Positions 18,720-28,536 of a stretch of DNA of 64,000 nucleotides are shown one piece after another. A model generated the notes under the pieces. The model was not told the DNA's origin, did not search any database, and saw only the letters and a list, made by a program, of their open reading frames with translations. Each line of letters starts with the position of its first letter. Positions within the stretch are counted from its first letter, which is position 1. Origin of the DNA: Mesohalobacter salilacus (GTDB lineage Bacteria > Bacteroidota > Bacteroidia > Flavobacteriales > Flavobacteriaceae); NCBI GenBank assembly GCA_003931895.1, contig RRZV01000070.1:1-64000 (forward strand). The letters are read 5' to 3'. The translations under genes were made by a program, and so were the position numbers.

Positions 18720-20927
18720 ATGAATAAAACAATAATTGTTTCAAACCGTTTACCGCTTCAAGTTGAACGCTCTAAAGATGGAATAAAGGTCACACCAAGT
18801 GTTGGCGGGTTAGCCACAGGAATGAAATCTGTTCATCGCGATAGTAACGGCGTTTGGGTGGGTTGGACTGGACTAACTGATGAAGAAATTGACAAAAGCT
18901 TACAAACTCAGGTCAATACAGCTGTTGAGAAAGAACAATGTGTGGGTGTAAATCTCACTGAAGACGATATTGAAAATTATTATTACGGTTTTAGCAACCG
19001 TACTTTATGGCCTTTGTTTCATTATTTTTTAGAATATACCGAATTTGATAAAACCGCTTGGGAAAGCTATAAGCGCGTCAATGAAAAATTTGCTAAAGTT
19101 GTTATTAGTCAAATTGAAGATGGCGACAAAGTTTGGATACACGATTATCAATTGCTTCTACTCCCTCAACTCGTTAAAGCCGAAAAACCTGAGGTATCAA
19201 TTGGGTTCTTCTTGCATATTCCATTTCCATCGTATGAAATTTTTAGAACGTTTCCTAAGCGTGGTGAATTATTGGAAGGCATGCTTGGCGCAGATCTTAT
19301 TGGTTTTCATACCTACGATTATGAACGTCACTTTTTGAGCTCGGTTAAAAGAATTGCTAATAAAGAAGTGAAATTTAACAAAATTACCCACGATAATAGA
19401 ATTATTAAAGTCGATTCATTTCCTATGGGTATAGACTACAAAAAATTTGAAAATGCAGCATTAGACAATCAAAAACAAAATAACCGCCAAAAAACTGAAA
19501 TTCAAAGACGCCTAGACGAACATTTGAGTCAAAGCAGTTCTACAAAAATGGTGTTATCTATAGACCGGTTAGACTATACTAAAGGTATTCCTAACCGTAT
19601 TCGAGCATTCGAATATTTTCTCAATAAATATCCCCAATACAGAGAAAAAATTCGATTGATTATGTTAGCCGTACCATCGAGGTCTCAAGTGCCTCAATAT
19701 CAAAAATTAAAGCGAGAAACAGATGAATTGGTAGGTCGAATTAATGGTGAATTTTCAACGGTAAGTTGGACACCGATTTGGTATTTTTATAGAACTATGC
19801 CTTTTAAAAACTTAATTGACTTATATACATCTTCAGATGTGGCTTTAATTACACCCGTTCGAGATGGAATGAATTTAGTTGCTAAAGAATATGTCGCGAC
19901 AAGAACCCAAAAAGATGGTGTTTTGGTGTTAAGCGAAATGACTGGGGCGTCAATTGAAATGAGTGAAGCCTTGCTTATTAATCCATTTAATTTTGAAGAA
20001 ATTGCCGATACATTAAAGCAAGCACTTGAGATGCCAGTTGAAGAACAAAGAGAAAGAATGACTGGTCTTCAAAAAAGAATTTCGCGTTACAGTGTGGAAA
20101 AATGGGCAGAAGAATTCATGAATGCTCTAGACACTGCTCAAAACGTGAGTGAATACATTAAAGCGGAGAAACTCACTGCAGAAAAGAAATCAAAAATTAT
20201 TAAAGATATAAATCAATCTCAAAGTACGCTTTTACTCTTAGATTATGATGGTACCTTAGTCAGCTTTACTAAAAAGCCAGAAGAGGCTAAGCCCGACAAA
20301 GAATTATTTAAACTCTTAGAAAGTATAGCTGAAAATCCAAAAATAGAAATTTGTATCATTAGTGGTCGTGATAAAGAAACCTTAGGCAAGTGGTTTGCTC
20401 ATACCAATTACCGCTTAATTTCTGATCACGGTGTATTTTATAGGAAAAATAAAGAGTGGAAAGCACTAGAAATACTAAAAAATGACTGGATGGAAGATGT
20501 GATTCCTATTCTTGAAACCTTTGTTGACAGAACACCTCAATCCAGCTTAGAACAAAAATCGTTTTCAGTAGCTTGGCACTATAGGAATTCTGATCTTGAA
20601 ATGGCTGAAAAACGTGTTGTGGAAATCAATACTGTATTAACTAGCCTCATATCAAATACAGATTTGACTATTATGCACGGAAATAAAGTGCTTGAAGTCA
20701 AAAGCAGTAAAGCCAATAAAGGCCGGGCAGCCCTAAATGTTTTAAATGAGAAAAAATTTGATAATATTATTGCCCTTGGTGATGACTGGACTGACGAATA
20801 TATGTTTGAAGATTTGCCAGAATATGCTCACACTATAAAAGTGGGCTTGAAAAAAACTAGTGCAAAATATTATCTCAATAAAGTAGAAGAAGTTAGGAGT
20901 TTTTTAAACACACTTACTAATAAGTAA
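18720..20927 (+). CDS. otsAB: Fused trehalose-6-phosphate synthase/phosphatase
   Basis: The 735-residue protein makes trehalose from UDP-glucose and glucose-6-phosphate in two steps on one chain. Residues 1-470 are a GT20 OtsA domain: NRLPLQVERSKDG, the glycine block SVGGLATGM, WIHDYQLLLLP, and RDGMNLVAKEYVA. Residues about 490-735 are an HAD-type OtsB phosphatase: nucleophile motif LLDYDGTLVSF, IISGRDKETL, and the metal motif GDDWTDEYMF. Such fusions are common in Bacteroidota. It is divergent from the GH15 gene, and the shared gap probably holds both promoters. Confidence 0.94.
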   Translation: MNKTIIVSNRLPLQVERSKDGIKVTPSVGGLATGMKSVHRDSNGVWVGWTGLTDEEIDKSLQTQVNTAVEKEQCVGVNLTEDDIENYYYGFSNRTLWPLFHYFLEYTEFDKTAWESYKRVNEKFAKVVISQIEDGDKVWIHDYQLLLLPQLVKAEKPEVSIGFFLHIPFPSYEIFRTFPKRGELLEGMLGADLIGFHTYDYERHFLSSVKRIANKEVKFNKITHDNRIIKVDSFPMGIDYKKFENAALDNQKQNNRQKTEIQRRLDEHLSQSSSTKMVLSIDRLDYTKGIPNRIRAFEYFLNKYPQYREKIRLIMLAVPSRSQVPQYQKLKRETDELVGRINGEFSTVSWTPIWYFYRTMPFKNLIDLYTSSDVALITPVRDGMNLVAKEYVATRTQKDGVLVLSEMTGASIEMSEALLINPFNFEEIADTLKQALEMPVEEQRERMTGLQKRISRYSVEKWAEEFMNALDTAQNVSEYIKAEKLTAEKKSKIIKDINQSQSTLLLLDYDGTLVSFTKKPEEAKPDKELFKLLESIAENPKIEICIISGRDKETLGKWFAHTNYRLISDHGVFYRKNKEWKALEILKNDWMEDVIPILETFVDRTPQSSLEQKSFSVAWHYRNSDLEMAEKRVVEINTVLTSLISNTDLTIMHGNKVLEVKSSKANKGRAALNVLNEKKFDNIIALGDDWTDEYMFEDLPEYAHTIKVGLKKTSAKYYLNKVEEVRSFLNTLTNK

Positions 20928-21069
20928 AAGATATTAATAAATATAAAATAATCAATTAAAGCAGGTAAAATTCAAAATTTACTAATTAATGCAAGTGATA
21001 AAGTAAATATTTTAAGAAATCTTTAATTGTAGTCAAAATTATGGCTTCTATAAATTGATCGAAAATTAG

Positions 21070-21077
21070 TATATTTG
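21070..21077 (+). promoter_or_regulatory. Predicted -7 box of the E1 dehydrogenase gene
   Basis: TATATTTG matches TANNTTTG and ends 19 bases before the ATG at 21097. No convincing -33 TTTG at the standard spacing. Confidence 0.45.
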
Positions 21078-21096
21078 TTCACTAAAGATTTACAAA

Positions 21097-23508
21097 ATGT
21101 CAGAAGTAAAAGTTGAAGAAAACGATTTATCCTTTGAAGAATTTCAAAAACAAGTTTTAGAAGATTATAAAATTGCTGTAACCAGTAGAGAATGTAGTCT
21201 TCTCGGACGAAGAGAAGTGCTTACTGGGAAAGCTAAATTTGGCATTTTTGGCGATGGCAAAGAAGTGCCACAATTGGCTTGGGCTAAAGCCTTCAAAAAT
21301 GGAGATTGGCGATCGGGTTACTATCGTGACCAAACCTTTATGATGGCCATTGGACAATTGACTATCGAACAATTTTTTGCAGGATTATATGCCAATACAG
21401 ACATAGAGCAAGAACCCATGTCTGCTGGACGTCAAATGGGAGGACATTTTATGTCACACAGTTTAGACGAAAATGGCGAGTGGAAAAATCTGACAAATCA
21501 AAAAAATTCAAGCCCTGACATTTCTCCGACGGCTGGCCAAATGCCACGATTATTAGGTTTAGCTCAGGCCTCAAAGGTCTATCGAGCTGAAAAAAACATA
21601 AATGCTGATAAATTTTCTATAAATGGTAACGAGGTCGCTTGGGGAACGATTGGAAATGCCAGCACGAGCGAAGGCTTGTTTTGGGAAACATTCAATGCTG
21701 CTGGTGTTTTGCAAGTGCCTATGGTTATTAGTGTTTGGGATGATGATTATGGTATATCTGTGCCGGCTAAATATCAAACAACCAAAGAAAATATTTCTGA
21801 AATTTTAAAAGGCTTTCAAAAAGAAGAAGATACCAATGGTTATGAAATTTTAGTGGTCAAAGGCTGGGATTATGTAGAATTGATTGAGACTTACCAAAAG
21901 GCAGAAACAATTGCAAGAGAACAACACGTTCCTGTTTTAATTCACGTCATTGAACTGACGCAGCCTCAAGGCCATTCTACCTCAGGTTCGCACGAACGCT
22001 ATAAATCTAAAGACCGACTAAATTGGGAACGCAAATACGACTGTAATGTCCAAATGAAACAATGGATGATTGCCAATGGTATTGCTTCTGAAGACGATTT
22101 AAATGAACTTGAAAAAGACATTAAACGCGAAGTTAGAAAAGGGAAACAAGCAGCTTGGAAAGCTTTTGGTGAAAGAGCAAAAACAGCAAGTCAAGAATTA
22201 ATTTCTATTTTAGAAAAACTTTCTAAATCGTCTGAAAATGCTTCATTTATAAAACCTACCATAGACGAATTAAAGTCTAATGATGAACCTTTAAAATCTA
22301 TCGTAATGGCTTCAGCTAGAAAGGTTTTACGATATATCAGGGGTGAACAATTTCAAGCTAAAGATGAGCTTATTCAGTGGATTGATAACTTTTCAAAAGA
22401 AGTCAAGCCCGATTATAGTAGTCATCTATACAGCCACTCTCAGTGGAAAGCAACAAATATAGAAGCCATTGTACCAGAATATGACAATGATACTAAAGAA
22501 GTTGACGGCAGAATTATTCTTAGAGATAATTTTGATAAAATATTTGAAAATCGTCCTGAAACACTTGTGTTTGGAGAAGATTCGGGAGAGATTGGCGATG
22601 TCAATCAAGGCTTAGAAGGACTTCAAAAAAAATATGGAGAAATTCGAGTTTCTGATACAGGTATTCGTGAAGCCACTATTTTAGGCCAAGGGATTGGTAT
22701 GGCTTTGAGAGGTTTAAGACCAATAGCCGAAATTCAGTATTTAGATTATTTGTTGTATGCCTTGCAAACGATGAGTGATGATTTGGCTACCATTCATTAT
22801 CGCTCAAAGGGCAAACATAAAGCACCACTGATCGTGAGGACTCGTGGACACCGCTTAGAGGGAATTTGGCACAGTGGTTCACCTATGGGCGGGGTGTTAA
22901 ATTTAATTCGTGGTATAAATGTGCTTGTGCCCAGAAATATGACACAAGCCGCAGGGTTTTACAATACCATGTTAGACAGTGACGAACCTGCCTTAATTGT
23001 AGAGTGTCTTAATGGCTATCGCCTTAAAGAAAAAATGCCAACCAACCTCGGTGAATTTAAAACTCCTGTCGGCCTTGTAGAAACAATCAAAGAAGGGCAA
23101 GATATTACTTTAGTATCTTATGGATCAACGCTTAGACTTGTAGAGCAAGCCGCAAAAGAGTTACAAGAAGTCGATATTGATGCTGAAGTTATTGACGTAC
23201 AATCCTTATTACCATTTGATTTAAATCACGATATTGTTAAAAGTGTGGAAAAAACTAGCCGTTTGTTGGTCATTGATGAAGATGTCCCTGGCGGTGCTTC
23301 TTCTTATATCTTGCAAAATATTATCGATAAACAAAATGCATATCGCTTCTTAGACAGTCAGCCCCAAACCTTGACGGCTCATGCCCATCGCCCAGCTTAC
23401 GGCACTGATGGAGACTATTTTTCAAAACCCTCAACTGAAGATATTTTTGAAAAAGTTTATGCTATCATGCACGAATTCAACCCCCAACATTATCCTAAAC
23501 TGTTTTAA
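21097..23508 (+). CDS. Fused alpha-beta E1 of a 2-oxo acid dehydrogenase (branched-chain type)
   Basis: The 803-residue chain joins E1-alpha (about 1-380) and E1-beta (about 455-803), which are separate subunits in most bacteria. It would decarboxylate a 2-oxo acid with thiamine diphosphate and pass the acyl group to a lipoyl E2. The beta part shows VFGEDSGEIGDVNQGLEGL, RVSDTGIREATILGQG, and LIVRTRGHR. In the alpha part the usual GDG-(X)n-NN thiamine motif reads GNASTSEG (N187) and WDDDYGIS (D216), an apparent reciprocal swap of the two Mg ligands. Fused E1 proteins are frequent in Bacteroidota and usually called branched-chain. E2 and E3 genes are not in this window. Confidence 0.88.
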   Translation: MSEVKVEENDLSFEEFQKQVLEDYKIAVTSRECSLLGRREVLTGKAKFGIFGDGKEVPQLAWAKAFKNGDWRSGYYRDQTFMMAIGQLTIEQFFAGLYANTDIEQEPMSAGRQMGGHFMSHSLDENGEWKNLTNQKNSSPDISPTAGQMPRLLGLAQASKVYRAEKNINADKFSINGNEVAWGTIGNASTSEGLFWETFNAAGVLQVPMVISVWDDDYGISVPAKYQTTKENISEILKGFQKEEDTNGYEILVVKGWDYVELIETYQKAETIAREQHVPVLIHVIELTQPQGHSTSGSHERYKSKDRLNWERKYDCNVQMKQWMIANGIASEDDLNELEKDIKREVRKGKQAAWKAFGERAKTASQELISILEKLSKSSENASFIKPTIDELKSNDEPLKSIVMASARKVLRYIRGEQFQAKDELIQWIDNFSKEVKPDYSSHLYSHSQWKATNIEAIVPEYDNDTKEVDGRIILRDNFDKIFENRPETLVFGEDSGEIGDVNQGLEGLQKKYGEIRVSDTGIREATILGQGIGMALRGLRPIAEIQYLDYLLYALQTMSDDLATIHYRSKGKHKAPLIVRTRGHRLEGIWHSGSPMGGVLNLIRGINVLVPRNMTQAAGFYNTMLDSDEPALIVECLNGYRLKEKMPTNLGEFKTPVGLVETIKEGQDITLVSYGSTLRLVEQAAKELQEVDIDAEVIDVQSLLPFDLNHDIVKSVEKTSRLLVIDEDVPGGASSYILQNIIDKQNAYRFLDSQPQTLTAHAHRPAYGTDGDYFSKPSTEDIFEKVYAIMHEFNPQHYPKLF

Positions 23509-23565
23509 ATCTATTCTTACATGTCTTAATATTCTATGTTTTTATGTCAGTCGTCACATCGAGTG

Positions 23566-23601
23566 AATTAGAATTATTTTTTTAAAAAAGTAATTCTAAT
23601 T
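23566..23601. terminator. 36-base palindrome, likely terminator after E1
   Basis: AATTAGAATTA (23566-23576) and TAATTCTAATT (23591-23601) pair perfectly. The inner T and A tracts also pair, leaving almost no loop. Weak flanking complementarity (CATCGAG before, CGAGATG after) extends it. The stem is AT-rich, so termination strength is uncertain; it may be a repeat element instead. Confidence 0.5.
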
Positions 23602-23656
23602 TGTATCGAGATGTTATATTGTACCTCTTAATTTGTATTATTAATTAAATTTTATC

Positions 23657-24814
23657 ATGCCCAACTACTTTTCTTCAAACTTCAAACTCGGCATTCTCGG
23701 TGGTGGTCAACTTGGTAAAATGTTACTCTATGAAACCCGCAAATTTGATATCCAAACCAAAGTATTAGACCCAAGTACCGAAGCACCTTGTAAAATAGCC
23801 TGCAACGAATTTGTTAAAGGGGATTTGATGGATTATGATACGGTTTTAAATTTTGCTAAAGATGTTGATGTTTTAACCATAGAAATAGAAAACGTCAATG
23901 TTGAAGCTTTAGATACTTTGGAAAAACAAGGTAAAAAAGTTTATCCTTCAGCCAAAACTTTAAAATTAATTCGAGATAAAGGTGTCCAAAAAGAATTCTA
24001 TCAACAACATAAAATCCCAACTTCACCTTTTAAATGTTATCAAAGTAAAGCTGAAATTGAAGCAGATTTTAAAGCTAACAAATTTGAATTACCGATAGTC
24101 TGGAAAAGTAGAACTGGCGGCTATGATGGCAGAGGAGTAAGCATTTTAAAATCTAAAGCAGATATTGAAGCTTTGCCTGACACACCTTGTCTGTTAGAAC
24201 AAAAAATAAATTTTAAAAATGAGTTAGCAGTTATAGTAGCCCGTTCAGCGAAGGGAGAAATCAAAACCTATCCCGTAGTTGAAATGGAATTTCACCCGAC
24301 AGCTAATCAAGTAGAGTATGTCATTTGCCCTGCAAGAATTGATGAAGAGGTTTCAAAACAAGCTCAAGACATTGCCAGAAAAGTTTCTAACGCTTTTGAA
24401 CACGTTGGTTTGTTAGCTGTTGAATTGTTTCAAACACAAGATAATCAAATACTAGTCAATGAAGTTGCACCACGACCACATAATTCAGGACATTATAGTA
24501 TTGAAGGTGCGTACACCAATCAGTTTGAGCAACACTTGCGCGCTGTTTTAGACTTGCCACTTGGTGCTACTGATTCCAAAGTTAGTGCAGTGATGGTCAA
24601 TCTTGTTGGTGATGAACATCACAAAGGCGATGTGTATTACGAAAATATCGATAAGATTTTAGCTTTAAAAGGCGTCGTTCCACATATTTATGGTAAAGCT
24701 CAAACACGACCGTTCAGAAAAATGGGGCACGTGACTATTGTTGATAAAGATTTAAGTACGGCCCGAGAAATTGCTGAAAAGGTCAAAGGATTGATAAGAG
24801 TGATTTCTAGATGA
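23657..24814 (+). CDS. purK: N5-carboxyaminoimidazole ribonucleotide synthase
   Basis: It carboxylates AIR with ATP and bicarbonate to N5-CAIR in purine synthesis, the substrate of PurE. The 385-residue ATP-grasp protein opens with LGILGGGQLGKMLLYE, the family hallmark. Further blocks are IVWKSRTGGYDGRG for ATP binding, LAVELFQTQDNQILVNEVAPRPHNSGHYS for the metal and substrate site, and MGHVTIVDKDL near the end. purE is not adjacent here. It stands alone between the E1 gene and a minus-strand membrane protein. Confidence 0.95.
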   Translation: MPNYFSSNFKLGILGGGQLGKMLLYETRKFDIQTKVLDPSTEAPCKIACNEFVKGDLMDYDTVLNFAKDVDVLTIEIENVNVEALDTLEKQGKKVYPSAKTLKLIRDKGVQKEFYQQHKIPTSPFKCYQSKAEIEADFKANKFELPIVWKSRTGGYDGRGVSILKSKADIEALPDTPCLLEQKINFKNELAVIVARSAKGEIKTYPVVEMEFHPTANQVEYVICPARIDEEVSKQAQDIARKVSNAFEHVGLLAVELFQTQDNQILVNEVAPRPHNSGHYSIEGAYTNQFEQHLRAVLDLPLGATDSKVSAVMVNLVGDEHHKGDVYYENIDKILALKGVVPHIYGKAQTRPFRKMGHVTIVDKDLSTAREIAEKVKGLIRVISR

Positions 24815-24910
24815 TGTTTCAAGTTAACAAGTCAACTAACTGTAATAAATTAAAAATTCGAGCATTAAGACTTAATTCCCTTAACTTCTTAATGGTTAAA
24901 TTATAAAAGT

Positions 24911-25408
24911 TCAATTTTTAACCCATTCCCTAAAAACACTTTCCAACTCATAGGCTTGTGATAAGCCGCGTTTTCTATTGTATCGCGCAAAAAAATAAAG
25001 ACCTATCCAAACTAAAATAACAACAAACATCAAATACACATAAAGCATAAATGGCGAATTAACTACAGATTTTGTATAAGCCATTATAGCAAATCCAATA
25101 AACAAACAGGCTAAGATAAGGTGTAGAAAAATGAATAAAGTCCAATACGAATTGTTAGGACTGTAAAGCCCTTTTATTGTGGTTTTAGGCTTGTTGTCTT
25201 CAATAATTTCAAGGTGTAAATTTGGGGTGAATATTTTTTCACGACTTTTATGATGGTGTATCCAAAGGTGATTGTCAGATTGTGTAAGCTTAAATTTAGC
25301 TTTGTATTTCGATTTTAATATTTGAATGCGTTCAACTAATTTGGCTTTTTCAAGCGAAGTTTTATGCTGAAATCGAGGGCGTAAGCGAACAGACTTATCA
25401 ATATCCAT
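24911..25408 (-). CDS. Small two-pass membrane protein of unknown function
   Basis: The 165-residue protein begins with a basic region (SVRLRPRFQHKTS) and has two hydrophobic stretches near residues 88-112 and 120-142, then a basic C-terminus. No known domain was recognised. It faces purK and is followed upstream by a YHS-domain gene on the same strand with a 50-base gap, so the two may share a transcript. Confidence 0.65.
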   Translation of the reverse strand: MDIDKSVRLRPRFQHKTSLEKAKLVERIQILKSKYKAKFKLTQSDNHLWIHHHKSREKIFTPNLHLEIIEDNKPKTTIKGLYSPNNSYWTLFIFLHLILACLFIGFAIMAYTKSVVNSPFMLYVYLMFVVILVWIGLYFFARYNRKRGLSQAYELESVFREWVKN

Positions 25409-25458
25409 AAGTTCTAAATTAAGAAACGTCTAAAGATATTGAATTTTTTTCAATGATT

Positions 25459-25896
25459 TTAATCGTTCAAATGCCCAAATACTTTCCAGTTTTTTTCGGC
25501 TTGAGCTTTATTTTTAGATGGATTTTCAAGCCATTCTTCATGCCCTTTTTCTCTATAAAACAAATGTAAACGCCCATTGCGTATTTCGAATACTTCAGGA
25601 TTAATACTTACTTTTTTGCCTTTTACTGACATCGCATTAGAGCAGTAACCGCCGTATTTAGGATAATATTTTTCAGGATTTTTATCAAAAGTGGCTTTAT
25701 GAGATTTGCTATTAAATAAAAATGTAAACCCTTTATACGAAGAGCGCCATTGTTCATTTCCTTCTTGAACTTGATCTTCAAAATAAGATACCATATCATA
25801 ACCTTCAGCAACGGCGCCCTTATCTACATTAAAATCATAATCTTGTGCTATAGTGAACTGAGCAAATAATAAACTTAAGGCTAAAAGAACTTTCAT
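25459..25896 (-). CDS. Secreted YHS-domain protein
   Basis: The 145-residue product has a signal peptide (MKVLLALSLLFAQFTIAQ) and one YHS-like domain. Typical family segments are visible: AVAEGYDMVSYFED, then a Phe/Ser-rich core and YPKYGGYCSNAMSVKGK. YHS domains are often linked to metal, especially copper, handling, and exported single-domain forms are common in Bacteroidota with unknown roles. The metal link is family knowledge, not shown here. Confidence 0.75.
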   Translation of the reverse strand: MKVLLALSLLFAQFTIAQDYDFNVDKGAVAEGYDMVSYFEDQVQEGNEQWRSSYKGFTFLFNSKSHKATFDKNPEKYYPKYGGYCSNAMSVKGKKVSINPEVFEIRNGRLHLFYREKGHEEWLENPSKNKAQAEKNWKVFGHLND

Positions 25897-26135
25897 AAGG
25901 CTTAATTTTCAAGTTAAGTCGAAGGAATCTTTGATTTTACACATCTTATATGTTAAACAAATTACAAATATTATATTGTTGAAAATCAATAGTATAAGTG
26001 TTTCGGTTTTTGATAGATTTATGTTTGGCATCTTTATTGTTAATTAAATATTAAAGCTTTCCGGATAGCTTGCTGAATTTAAACTGTGCTCACGCACTGA
26101 GATATTATATTGTCTAATTTTAAAAACTACAACTC

Positions 26136-26861
26136 ATGCAAGTCAAAAAACATCCCAACAAAAACCTGAATCGAAACAGAATAATATATTTCCAAATTGG
26201 TCTCGGTATTGTTTTGCTTCTACTTTTAATTTCAGTGGAGTGGAAGTCTTATACCAAACCCTTTGATAATGATCAAGTCGATTATAAAGAAATAACTTTT
26301 GAAGAAATGCCCGTTGTTAAGTTGCCTGAAGATCAACCAAAACCTAAAACAAAACTTCAGAAACCAACAGATGAGTTCAAAAAAGTTGATGACAACACCG
26401 ATACTTCAAGAGAGGCTCCCATTTTTAAAGACCCTAAAACAGAATTTGACCCTGATAAGGTTCTTATAGATTTAGAACCTGTGGATAAGGAACCGCCTGC
26501 TCAAGTTCCTTATGAACTCGTTCAAGACGTGCCAATTTTTCCAGGTTGCGAAATTTATCAAAACAATGCTGAACGCAAAGCTTGTATGAGTCGAAAGTTG
26601 AGTGAATTTATCGGGAAACATTTTGATACGCAGTTGGCATCAGATCTTGGCTTAGAAGGTCAAAATGTGATTTATACCCAGTTTAAAGTGTCTCATACCG
26701 GTGAAGTCATTTTTTTAGATGGCAGAGCTTCTCACCCCAAATTGAAAGCAGAAGCTCAACGGGTCATTGAGTTACTGCCTAAAATGACACCCGGTAAACA
26801 ACGTTTAAAACCTGTAGATGTGATTTTCGGTTTGCCAATTAATTTTAGGGTTAATGATTAA
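26136..26861 (+). CDS. TonB-like energy transducer
   Basis: The 241-residue protein has one N-terminal membrane anchor at about 20-37 (IYFQIGLGIVLLLLLISVEW). A Pro/Lys/Asp-rich spacer follows (residues 60-125) and then a TonB C-terminal domain starting VPIFPGCEIYQNN and ending VIFGLPINFRV. Flavobacterial versions carry this VPxFPGC motif. TonB proteins pass proton-motive energy to outer-membrane receptors. No ExbB/ExbD or receptor gene is next to it, so its partner is unknown. Confidence 0.85.
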   Translation: MQVKKHPNKNLNRNRIIYFQIGLGIVLLLLLISVEWKSYTKPFDNDQVDYKEITFEEMPVVKLPEDQPKPKTKLQKPTDEFKKVDDNTDTSREAPIFKDPKTEFDPDKVLIDLEPVDKEPPAQVPYELVQDVPIFPGCEIYQNNAERKACMSRKLSEFIGKHFDTQLASDLGLEGQNVIYTQFKVSHTGEVIFLDGRASHPKLKAEAQRVIELLPKMTPGKQRLKPVDVIFGLPINFRVND

Positions 26862-26951
26862 AGGTTGATAAAATTTATTTTTTACGTTAAAATAGGGCTT
26901 TGCTTTATGAGATGTTTATTAAATTGCAAAATCTTTTTAACATGAATAATT

Positions 26952-28013
26952 ATGGCTGTAAAAATTACTGGAGTAGGTTGCTACATTCCCGAAATAGTAA
27001 GAACGAATGAAGATTTTTTAAATCACAAGTTTTACACAGAATCAGGTGAGGGTTACGACGATCACCCTGAAATCATCATCAAAAAATTTGAACATATCAC
27101 AGGGATCAAAGAACGCCGGTATGTAAGCGATGATCTCAATGTGTCTGATATTGCTACTATTGCAGCCCAAAGTGCTATAAAAGATGCTGATATCGACCCA
27201 GAAACATTAGATTATATAATTGTTGCTCACAATTTTGGAGATGTGAAACACGGCACAACTCAAACTGATATTCTGCCAAGTATAGGTTCTCGAGTGAAGC
27301 ATTTTTTAAAAATAAAGAACCCCAAAACTGTTGCTTATGATATCATTTTTGGTTGTCCAGGTTGGTTAGAAGGGAGCATTCAGGCCAAAGCTTTTATTGA
27401 AAGTGGTTTGGCTAAACGCTGTCTTGTTATTGGTGCTGAAACTTTATCACGTGTGGTTGATTCTCACGACAGAGATAGCATGATATATTCAGATGGAGCA
27501 GGAGCTACAATTTACGAAAAAGCTAATGAAGAAGGCACTGGCGTTCTCTCACACGAATCGGCTACGTTTACCCAAAATGAATCTCATTTTATCTTCTTTG
27601 GCGAAACTAATAAAGCTAACGTTAGCGATACAACTGGTTATATCAAAATGTATGGTCGTAAGATTTATAATTTTGCGTTATCTAATGTTCCCAAGGCTAT
27701 GAAGTCTTGCTTTGATCAGTCAGGAAAGGATATAAAACAGTTGAAAAAAATATTCATTCATCAGGCCAATGAAAAAATGGATGAAGCTATTGTTCAACGT
27801 TTTTATAAATTATACGGCCTTGAAATGCCTGAAAAAGTGATGCCGATGAGTATAGATAAGTTAGGCAATAGCAGTGTAGCGACTATTCCAACTTTATACG
27901 ATTTATTCCTTAAAGGACACTTTAAAGACCAAACCTTAGAAAAAGGCGATGTCATCATGTTTGCCAGTGTTGGCGCAGGTATGAATATTAATGCCATGAC
28001 TTACCAAATCTAA
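26952..28013 (+). CDS. 3-oxoacyl-ACP synthase III family protein (FabH-like)
   Basis: The 353-residue ketosynthase has the three expected active-site parts: the Cys in DIIFGCPGWLEG, the His in IFIHQANEKMDE and the Asn in KLGNSSVATIPTLYD. True FabH starts fatty acid synthesis from acetyl-CoA and malonyl-ACP. Here the next two genes are a methyltransferase (one base away) and a glycosyltransferase (overlapping), so a special lipid or pigment is possible. Length is somewhat above the usual 315-335. FabH itself cannot be excluded. Confidence 0.85.
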   Translation: MAVKITGVGCYIPEIVRTNEDFLNHKFYTESGEGYDDHPEIIIKKFEHITGIKERRYVSDDLNVSDIATIAAQSAIKDADIDPETLDYIIVAHNFGDVKHGTTQTDILPSIGSRVKHFLKIKNPKTVAYDIIFGCPGWLEGSIQAKAFIESGLAKRCLVIGAETLSRVVDSHDRDSMIYSDGAGATIYEKANEEGTGVLSHESATFTQNESHFIFFGETNKANVSDTTGYIKMYGRKIYNFALSNVPKAMKSCFDQSGKDIKQLKKIFIHQANEKMDEAIVQRFYKLYGLEMPEKVMPMSIDKLGNSSVATIPTLYDLFLKGHFKDQTLEKGDVIMFASVGAGMNINAMTYQI

Positions 28014-28014
28014 G

Positions 28015-28536
28015 ATGTACGAAGGAAAGTTTCCGCATAAACGTTATAAACATACTTTAGAATTTTTAAATACAAACATTCCGAGTCAGTCTCATATTTT
28101 AGACTTAGGCGTTAAAAACCCTTTTTCTGAAATTATGCAGAAAGACGGTTACAAGGTTGAAAACACAACAGGCGAAGATTTAGATGAAGATTTTTTAGTT
28201 GTTAAGCAGTCTAATGCCGAGGTAGTCACAGCCTTTGAAATTTTTGAACACCTTGTTTCACCTTACAATATCTTAAAAACCATTAAAGCAAAACACCTTG
28301 TAGCTAGCGTCCCCTTAAACTTATGGTTTGCCAAAGCTTACAGAAGTAAAACTGATAAATGGGACAGACACTATCACGAGTTTGAAGATTGGCAATTTGA
28401 TTGGTTGTTAGAAAAAGCAGGTTGGCAAATTCAGCAACGAGCAAAATTCACAAATCCTGTAAATAAAATCGGATTTAGACCAATTTTACGATATTTTACA
28501 CCAAGATACTATTTGGTTTATGCCATCAGAAAATAA
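28015..28536 (+). CDS. Short SAM-dependent methyltransferase-like protein
   Basis: The 173-residue protein begins with a class I methyltransferase-like block, HILDLGVKNPFSEIM, in which motif I lacks its usual later glycines. TAFEIFEHLVSPYNIL is the matching motif IV-like segment. Later residues (DRHYHEFEDWQFDWLLEKAG) resemble the C-terminal half of ubiE-like enzymes. It begins one base after the FabH-like stop and overlaps the next gene by 17 bases, so it is part of one operon. Substrate unknown; the altered motif leaves activity uncertain. Confidence 0.7.
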   Translation: MYEGKFPHKRYKHTLEFLNTNIPSQSHILDLGVKNPFSEIMQKDGYKVENTTGEDLDEDFLVVKQSNAEVVTAFEIFEHLVSPYNILKTIKAKHLVASVPLNLWFAKAYRSKTDKWDRHYHEFEDWQFDWLLEKAGWQIQQRAKFTNPVNKIGFRPILRYFTPRYYLVYAIRK

